Part shown: positions 6,501 to 10,382 of the stretch, in pieces | How positions within the stretch are numbered: position 1 is the first letter of the stretch | Layout: each line of letters begins with the position of its first letter | Position numbers and translations under genes: made by a program | Notes under the pieces: model-generated | Seen by the model: only the letters and a program-made list of their open reading frames with translations | Database searches by the model: none | Told to the model about the DNA's origin: nothing | Assembly: GCA_030833305.1 (NCBI GenBank) | Contig: JAURHL010000062.1 | Location: forward strand, 1-10,382 | Direction of reading: 5' to 3' | DNA: 10,382 nt | Source: Acidimicrobiales bacterium | GTDB taxonomy: Bacteria; Actinomycetota; Acidimicrobiia; Acidimicrobiales; Ilumatobacteraceae

Positions 6501-6923
6501 GATCCGAGTACCTCGCACGCGTCCATCGCCGTGGTCGATCGAGGTGGTTTGTCGCGCGAGGTTCCCAGCCGAGTCGATCGCAATTCGTCGTTGCTGGGCA
6601 CCAAGCGACGTGTCGCGAACGAGCGAGAGGTCCTGGTGGCCCGGGGCCGCGGCGACGGACGTACCGTGATCTTCGTTCCCGAGGTGAAGTCTGGCCAGAC
6701 GGTGGGCATCACCCTGATGCACGTGCGTTTCCATGATCGCTTGCCGGCCCCCGCCATGCGCACGGTTCTCCAGGGTTACGACCGACGTTACGACCGATTG
6801 GTCGACTGGGTCAGCGAGACCGAGGGCGAGATGCGCGACGATCTTCTCGGCGAGATCCCCGTCGCCGATCTGCTGATCCTCCCCATCAGCGACATGGCCG
6901 ATCGTTGGCGACGACCGGCATGA
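3549..6923 (+). CDS. Giant GlmS-type glutamine–fructose-6-phosphate aminotransferase with extra domains (1124 aa)
   Basis: GlmS makes glucosamine-6-phosphate from fructose-6-phosphate and glutamine. This protein has its architecture but is ~1124 residues against ~610. The glutaminase domain starts MCGIIAL with nucleophile Cys2 and has VRGRDSAGI (156–164), GHTRWAS (248–254), NAHP (262–265), LNGDVDN (284–290) and Asp309. The linker HFLLKEIGEAPESFRKTL (452–469) matches the GlmS hinge. SIS domain 1 has SQSGTTTDT (560–568) and VASTKAF (613–619). SIS domain 2 has Glu697, Lys701, Glu704 and His720 at the same spacing as E. coli Glu481, Lys485, Glu488 and His504. The tail motif DAIKHQAKTVTV (917–928) resembles E. 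coli D-Q-P-R-N-L-A-K-S-V-T-V, but an insertion of ~110 residues separates it from SIS2. Residues ~10–140 are an N-terminal insertion, and ~930–1124 an unrecognised added domain. It lies in the usual actinobacterial glmS slot, between glmM and acpS. It may be the cell's GlmS or a diverged relative acting on another sugar; I cannot tell which, so no symbol is given. Confidence 0.85.
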   Translation: MCGIIALSARPTSRSTPRGADILGLLDAALGCGSDVVAATAPLVALNELLKGVPGVMALAGNLELISGIESRLARLDATLAAADTTLETANPDPERLEVAAAELIAARDAVWSIGRDRLRTARAVADLAGRDAGVAALSGYLMIQQAFAAIDRMEVRGRDSAGIHVFVWGHGLDEADLRSSLDERAVDPLFQSGSVRWIDGVLSFVYKAAAEIGELGDNTKAMRAAVQADDLLRRALSHPGARTSLVGHTRWASVGIISEPNAHPVNSERSLSDAERPYVIAALNGDVDNHADLRIMHGLSFPGQITTDAKVIPALVTKHRQDCGDTPEAFRRSVTSFEGSVAIAAAATDDPERLLLALHGSGQGLFVGLAEDLFIVASEPYGLVEETSRYFRLDGEGAGAGQIVVLDGRRAGELEGVERIGYDGSSIPVDETSLITAEVTTRDIDRGDSPHFLLKEIGEAPESFRKTLRGKIIEVDGRLVASIGARSLPGDIRRRLADGSIDKVRVIGQGTAAIAGRSCASVLDELCGGDLDIDPLTATELSGFNLRLDMSDTLIVAVSQSGTTTDTNRTVDLARGRGAAVIAIVNRRGSDLCEKSDGVMFTSDGRDVEMSVASTKAFYAQVAAGVLLACAISEAAGVGSDQRRHDLLAALRTVPDAMRAVIARRGAVADIARRYAPSKRYWAVVGNGPNSIAANEVRIKLSELCYKSISCDVTEDKKHIDLSCEPLILVCASGLVGSTADDVAKEIAIYRAHKATPIVVANESESRFDAAHAVIAVPDIDPSLAFILSAMAGHLFGYEAALAIDELALPLREAREIVEHAVVSCSEAEQVVTAVRSGVRPMAERFHEVLRSGSYDGHMEASTAVRLATMLRVILDASPVEAHQNETGKVGSPSALIDDLTVALTRAIEELTRPVDAIKHQAKTVTVGISRSDEGIMDRALVREVLATGAGRDVLSYRTLKVLADLDSAVEAVVGFTRYSIEGDPSTSHASIAVVDRGGLSREVPSRVDRNSSLLGTKRRVANEREVLVARGRGDGRTVIFVPEVKSGQTVGITLMHVRFHDRLPAPAMRTVLQGYDRRYDRLVDWVSETEGEMRDDLLGEIPVADLLILPISDMADRWRRPA

Positions 6924-7291
6924 TCCGTGGAATCGGCGTCGATGCCGTCGATGTCGAACGATTTCGAATTGCGTTGGCGCGCACCCCTTCCATGATGGAT
7001 CGGCTGTTCACGGACATCGAGTTGTCGCAGCTGGCCGACCGTGCGGATCAGGTGCCGTCGTTGGCCGCGCGTTTCGCCGCCCGCGAGGCGACCATGAAAG
7101 CGATGGACGTCGGATTGGGGGCGTTCGGATTCCATGACGTGTGGGTCGAGCGCGAACCGTCGGGATCCCCGATCCTGCGGGTGGCGGGGACGGCGCTGGA
7201 ATTGGCGCAAGGCAAGGGAATCGGTGCATGGCATCTGTCCCTCACGCACACCGACTCGGTCGCGATCGCCTACGTCATCGCAACGGACTGA
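6920..7291 (+). CDS. acpS: Holo-[acyl-carrier-protein] synthase
   Basis: AcpS transfers 4'-phosphopantetheine from CoA to a serine of acyl carrier protein, activating it for fatty acid synthesis. The 123-residue product has the family length. It has the N-terminal IRGIGVDAVDVERF motif with metal-binding Asp8, the RFAAREATMKAM helix (51–62) with Glu56, and LSLTHTDSVAIAYV near the C-terminus with His110. The usual FAAKEA is FAAREA here, a mild change. I chose ATG 6920 over the in-frame TTG at 6905. It gives the normal MI-x-GIG start and overlaps the upstream stop by four bases (ATGA), which indicates translational coupling. Its place between the glmS slot and nnr/alr matches Streptomyces. Confidence 0.9.
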   Translation: MIRGIGVDAVDVERFRIALARTPSMMDRLFTDIELSQLADRADQVPSLAARFAAREATMKAMDVGLGAFGFHDVWVEREPSGSPILRVAGTALELAQGKGIGAWHLSLTHTDSVAIAYVIATD

Positions 7292-7300
7292 CGCGAAGCG

Positions 7301-7306
7301 TACGAT
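7301..7306 (+). promoter_or_regulatory. Leaderless-type −10 element before nnr
   Basis: TACGAT fits the actinobacterial TANNNT −10 pattern; its last base is seven bases before the A of the nnr ATG at 7313. The 21-base gap holds no Shine–Dalgarno sequence, so a transcript starting at or next to the start codon is the simplest reading. No convincing −35 is visible. The spacing nearly equals that before the GlmS-like gene. Confidence 0.4.
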
Positions 7307-7312
7307 TCAGCC

Positions 7313-8710
7313 ATGCGGCCCGTGCTCACCCCGAAGCAGATGCGCGTGCTCGATGCCGAGGCCGTCATCGACGGCACCTCGATGGACACCTTGATCGCTC
7401 GTGCCGGTGCCGCGGTGGCGCGAGCGGCCAAGCGCATGATGGGCGGACTGTACGGGCGCACCGTGGTGGTCGTCACCGGCAAGGGGAACAACGGCGCCGA
7501 CGGTCGCGTGACGGGGCGGCTTCTGGCCGATCAGGGCGTGCGGGTGATCGTGCTCGATGCCGATCGCATGCCCCCCCGTTTGCCCGTGTGCGATCTGATC
7601 ATCGACGCCGCGTACGGAACCGGTTTTCGGGGCGACTGGAACCCCCCGTCGAGCAACGGCGTCCCGGTGCTGGCCGTCGACGTGCCCAGTGGTCTCGATG
7701 GTCTCACTGGCCTGTCGTCACCCGGTGCGTGGCGGGCCGATCGCACCGTGACCTTCGTGGCTCTGAAACCGGGTTTGTTGTTGGGAGCCGGCCCCGCACT
7801 CAGCGGCATGGTCGAGTTGGCCGACATCGGCATCGTCTTGGGTATGGGCAACGTGGACATCAACGAGGTGGAGGCATCCGATGTCGGGTGCTGGTTGCCT
7901 CGTCGCGCGCCCGATTCCCACAAGTGGAAGTCCGCGGTGTTCTCGTTGGCGGGTAGCGCCGGAATGATGGGAGCGGCGAATCTCTGTGCCTCGGCGGCCA
8001 TGCGGTCGGGAGCGGGCATCGTGCACGCGGCCTCACCGGGCATCGTGAGCGATCGCACGACCCCCATCGAGGTCGTGCGCAAGTCGTTGCCGATGTTGGA
8101 TTGGTCGAGCGACATCCTCGCCGACGTCAACGGTGAGAACGCTCGTTTCAAGTCGATGGTGGTCGGCCCCGGTCTCGGACGTGACGACGGCACCGTCGCC
8201 GAGACCCGCAAGGTCATCTCCGGGGCGAACGTGCCGATGGTGATCGATGGCGATGGTCTCTTCGCCGTGGCCTGGGGCGGTGACGGCGCGCGTGACATCG
8301 TGCGCTCGCGCGGTGCCGGAACCGTGCTGACGCCTCACGACGGTGAGTTCACCAACCTTCTCGGTTATCCGCCTTCGACCGACCGCATCACCAGCGCCCG
8401 CCGACTCGCGACCGACACCAACTGCGTGTGCCTGTTGAAGGGCACGACCACGGTGGTGGCCGAACCATCCGGACAGGTGCTCATCGTCTCCAACGGCGAT
8501 CAGCGTCTCGCCACCGCCGGGACCGGCGATGTGCTGGCGGGGATCATCGGCGCCCTGCTCGCCCAAGGGATGCACCCGTTCCGCGCCGCCGCCAGTGGGG
8601 CATTCCTGCACGCGCGTGCGGCCTCGTTGTTCCCCGCCGACGAGGGCATGGTCGCTTCCGACCTCTTGGACCTGCTGCCCCGGGCCATCACCGAAGTGCG
8701 GATGACGTGA
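7313..8710 (+). CDS. nnr: Bifunctional NAD(P)H-hydrate epimerase / ADP-dependent NAD(P)H-hydrate dehydratase
   Basis: This enzyme repairs hydrated NAD(P)H: the N-terminal half interconverts the R and S hydrates, and the C-terminal half removes water using ADP or ATP. The 465-residue product has both halves. The YjeF-N epimerase (about 1–195) shows TGKGNNGADGRVTGRLL (55–71), the usual GxGNNGGDG nucleotide loop with Ala in place of one Gly, and AVDVPSGLDGLTG (121–133). The ribokinase-like dehydratase (about 205–465) shows LAGSAGMMGAANL, VVGPGLGRDD, VIDGDGLFA, LTPHDGEF and the ATP-site motif TAGTGDVLAGIIGALLAQG (401–419). It starts 21 bases after acpS with a leaderless-type promoter and overlaps alr by four bases. 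It is slightly shorter than many homologues (~480–510), with no missing block that I can see. Confidence 0.93.
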   Translation: MRPVLTPKQMRVLDAEAVIDGTSMDTLIARAGAAVARAAKRMMGGLYGRTVVVVTGKGNNGADGRVTGRLLADQGVRVIVLDADRMPPRLPVCDLIIDAAYGTGFRGDWNPPSSNGVPVLAVDVPSGLDGLTGLSSPGAWRADRTVTFVALKPGLLLGAGPALSGMVELADIGIVLGMGNVDINEVEASDVGCWLPRRAPDSHKWKSAVFSLAGSAGMMGAANLCASAAMRSGAGIVHAASPGIVSDRTTPIEVVRKSLPMLDWSSDILADVNGENARFKSMVVGPGLGRDDGTVAETRKVISGANVPMVIDGDGLFAVAWGGDGARDIVRSRGAGTVLTPHDGEFTNLLGYPPSTDRITSARRLATDTNCVCLLKGTTTVVAEPSGQVLIVSNGDQRLATAGTGDVLAGIIGALLAQGMHPFRAAASGAFLHARAASLFPADEGMVASDLLDLLPRAITEVRMT

Positions 8711-9852
8711 GCGGTCGTGTCTCCCGCGTCGTCGTCGATCTCGACGCGATTCGCCACAACGTCCGGCGACTGATCGAGACCTCCTCCCCGGCTCGGGTGA
8801 TGGCGGTGGTGAAGGCGAACGGATACGGCCATGGGGCCGCGAAGGTGGCCGAGGCGGCGCTCGAAGCCGGAGCGCACGGGCTGTGTGTCGCTCTCGTGCA
8901 AGAAGGCGTGGAACTGCGTCGCGCCGGAATCGAGGCGCCGATCCTCGTGTTGTCCGAGCAACCACGCGATCAGGTGGGCGAACTGGTGGCCCACGGCCTC
9001 ATCGCCACCGCGTACACGGTGGCGTTCATCGACGCCTTGGCCGACGAAGCGCGACGCCGTGACGTGGTGGGCCAAGAGGTCCATCTGAAAGTGGACACCG
9101 GGATGAACCGGGTGGGCGCGCGGCCCGATGCGGTCGTCGAATTGGGTGGTCGGGTGCTCGCGCGCTCGCCACAACTGTCGCTCGGAGGGGTGTTCACCCA
9201 TCTCGCGTGCGCCGACGACGTCGCCTCTCCGGTCACGGCGGATCAGATCCGTCGTTTCGACGCCGTCATCGACGACCTCCGCCATGCCGGTGTCGATCCG
9301 GGCTGGCTGCATCTCGCGAACTCGGCGGGGGCCATCGCGCACCCGGACGCGCGCCGGGACATGGTGCGTGTCGGCATCGCCATGTACGGCATCGCCCCCG
9401 ATCCTTCGATGGACGCGATGTGCGCGATGCTTCGTCCGGCGCTCGGTTTGGTGTCCAGGGTGTCCTTCGTGAAGACGGTGAAGGCCGGCGAATCGATCTC
9501 GTACGGACATCGACATCGTTTCGACCGAACGACGAACGTGGCCACGGTCCCCATCGGTTACGCCGATGGCGTTCCGCGACGTCTGTCGGCGGTCGGGGGA
9601 GAGGTGTTGATCGGCGGTCGTCGTCGCCCGGTCGTCGGTGTGATCACCATGGATCAACTGATGGTCGACATGGGTGACGACCGATGCGCGATCGGTGACG
9701 AGGTGGTGTTGATCGGCCGTCAGGCTGACGAGGTCGTCACCGCGAACGACTGGGGGACGGCGTTGGGCACGATCGGGTACGAGATCGTGTGCGCGATGTC
9801 GGCACGATTACCGCGTGACTACTCGGGCGAGACGCCGAGCGATTCTCAGTAG
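8707..9852 (+). CDS. alr: Alanine racemase
   Basis: Alr is a PLP enzyme that makes D-alanine for peptidoglycan cross-links. The 381-residue product has the family length. It has the PLP lysine in AVVKANGYGHG (Lys36), KVDTGMNRVG (128–137), the catalytic tyrosine in SISYGHRHRF (Tyr266), GYADGVPR (284–291) and the C-terminal MDQLMVDMG. The reading frame stays open well upstream of 8707, but that part is a shadow of nnr. The GTG at 8707 gives VVVDLDAIRHN close to the N-terminus as in the family, and forms a 4-base GTGA overlap with the nnr stop, implying translational coupling. Its 3' end overlaps the convergent amidohydrolase by seven bases. In many actinobacteria tsaE and tsaB follow alr; here the cluster ends. 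Confidence 0.94.
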   Translation: MSGRVSRVVVDLDAIRHNVRRLIETSSPARVMAVVKANGYGHGAAKVAEAALEAGAHGLCVALVQEGVELRRAGIEAPILVLSEQPRDQVGELVAHGLIATAYTVAFIDALADEARRRDVVGQEVHLKVDTGMNRVGARPDAVVELGGRVLARSPQLSLGGVFTHLACADDVASPVTADQIRRFDAVIDDLRHAGVDPGWLHLANSAGAIAHPDARRDMVRVGIAMYGIAPDPSMDAMCAMLRPALGLVSRVSFVKTVKAGESISYGHRHRFDRTTNVATVPIGYADGVPRRLSAVGGEVLIGGRRRPVVGVITMDQLMVDMGDDRCAIGDEVVLIGRQADEVVTANDWGTALGTIGYEIVCAMSARLPRDYSGETPSDSQ

Positions 9853-10382
9853 CCGCAGAGCTCGAGTTGGTTGTCGCGCAGAGCCTTGCGCATGTCGACC
9901 GGACCGAGGTCGAGGAAGTCACCCACCCATTTGCCCGGCGTGGACAGTCCCTCGGGATGCGGCCAGTCGGAGCCCAGCAGGATGCGATCGGCACCGTGCA
10001 CGTCACGAAGGTGGCTGATGTTGTCCTCGTAGAACGGGGCCACCCACACGTGCTCACGGAACGACTCGTTGGGATTGCGCTTGAACAATTGCGGGGTCTT
10101 GCCGAAGGCGACGCGCAAGCGACGGTGCAATTCGGGCACCCACGCCGAGCCGAGTTCGAGCGTGGCCACCTTCAACTTCGGGTGGCGATCGAACAAACCG
10201 TGACAGATCATGGCGGCCATCATGTCGAAGATCGGTCGCTCGGTGCCCACGGCCAGCACCTCGGTGAGCGGGGACGACTTCATGCCCATGTACTTGGTGG
10301 GCTCGCCCCAGTCACCGAGGTACTTGTTGTATCCGGCGTCGCCGGCGTGAATGGCCACGATGATGCCGGCCTCGGCGATCTT
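9846..10382 (-). CDS. Amidohydrolase 2 family metal-dependent hydrolase, C-terminal part
   Basis: The minus-strand frame is open from the right edge to a TGA at 9846–9848, giving the last 178 residues of a longer protein; the N-terminus lies outside the window. The visible part begins KIAEAGIIVAIHAGD, whose His fits the mid-barrel metal/catalytic histidine of amidohydrolases. It continues with an ATLELGSAWVPEL strand and a late ILLGSDWPHPEG motif with the conserved Asp of the TIM-barrel metallohydrolases related to aminocarboxymuconate-semialdehyde decarboxylase (Amidohydro_2). The substrate cannot be told. It is a separate transcription unit, convergent with alr and overlapping its end by seven bases, with no terminator between. 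Confidence 0.85.
   Translation of the reverse strand, partial: KIAEAGIIVAIHAGDAGYNKYLGDWGEPTKYMGMKSSPLTEVLAVGTERPIFDMMAAMICHGLFDRHPKLKVATLELGSAWVPELHRRLRVAFGKTPQLFKRNPNESFREHVWVAPFYEDNISHLRDVHGADRILLGSDWPHPEGLSTPGKWVGDFLDLGPVDMRKALRDNQLELCGY

Noticed and set aside
4359..6734. 791-codon open frame on the minus strand inside the GlmS-like gene
   Set aside because: It is antisense to a gene with clear motifs, has no recognisable domains and is rich in His/Arg/Gly, as expected of shadow frames in GC-rich DNA.
6905..6919. TTG start for acpS adding five residues
   Set aside because: The ATG at 6920 gives the family-typical start and a 4-base coupling overlap.
8428..8706. Long upstream extension of the alr reading frame
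   Set aside because: It overlaps conserved nnr motifs, and the GTG at 8707 gives the normal Alr N-terminus.
1..10382. CRISPR arrays, tRNA or rRNA genes, insertion sequences, phage genes
   Set aside because: No spaced direct repeats, no tRNA-like fold, no transposase motif and no terminal inverted repeats were seen; there is no gene-free stretch above 300 bases.

Overview
The window is a dense, GC-rich stretch of a bacterial chromosome. Almost every gene reads left to right. The order rplQ–truA–rplM–rpsI–glmM–[glmS slot]–acpS–nnr–alr follows the housekeeping block of high-GC Gram-positive bacteria (Actinomycetota; the same series occurs in Mycobacterium and Streptomyces). TTG is used often for leucine, ribosomal protein S9 is short, and two genes look leaderless. 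I therefore suspect a deep actinobacterial lineage such as Acidimicrobiia, but there is no rRNA here to confirm it.

Layout: (1) Positions 1–259 look like a chimeric end. The left ~130 bases read, on the minus strand, as an internal piece of a hotdog thioesterase-like protein; this butts directly against the last ~43 codons of rplQ on the plus strand. (2) 260–1176: truA, preceded by a palindrome and carrying a terminator-like hairpin in its first codons; a second, better terminator overlaps its stop. (3) 1177–3494: a promoter/leader region, then rplM–rpsI–glmM, with a small hairpin over the rpsI stop and the glmM ribosome binding site. (4) 3549–6923: a 1124-residue GlmS-type protein, nearly twice the usual size. 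(5) 6920–9852: acpS, nnr and alr, packed with 4-bp overlaps except for a 21-bp gap with its own promoter before nnr. (6) 9846–10382: the C-terminal part of an amidohydrolase on the minus strand, convergent with alr and running off the right edge.

Functionally, TruA, L13 and S9 serve translation. GlmS-like protein and GlmM make glucosamine-6-phosphate and then glucosamine-1-phosphate for UDP-GlcNAc, alr supplies D-alanine for peptidoglycan, acpS activates acyl carrier protein, and nnr repairs damaged NAD(P)H. The most unusual object is the GlmS-type protein. It keeps the catalytic residues of the glutaminase and sugar-isomerase domains, including a displaced copy of the C-terminal lysine motif. 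It has large insertions in at least three places and an unrecognised C-terminal domain of ~195 residues.
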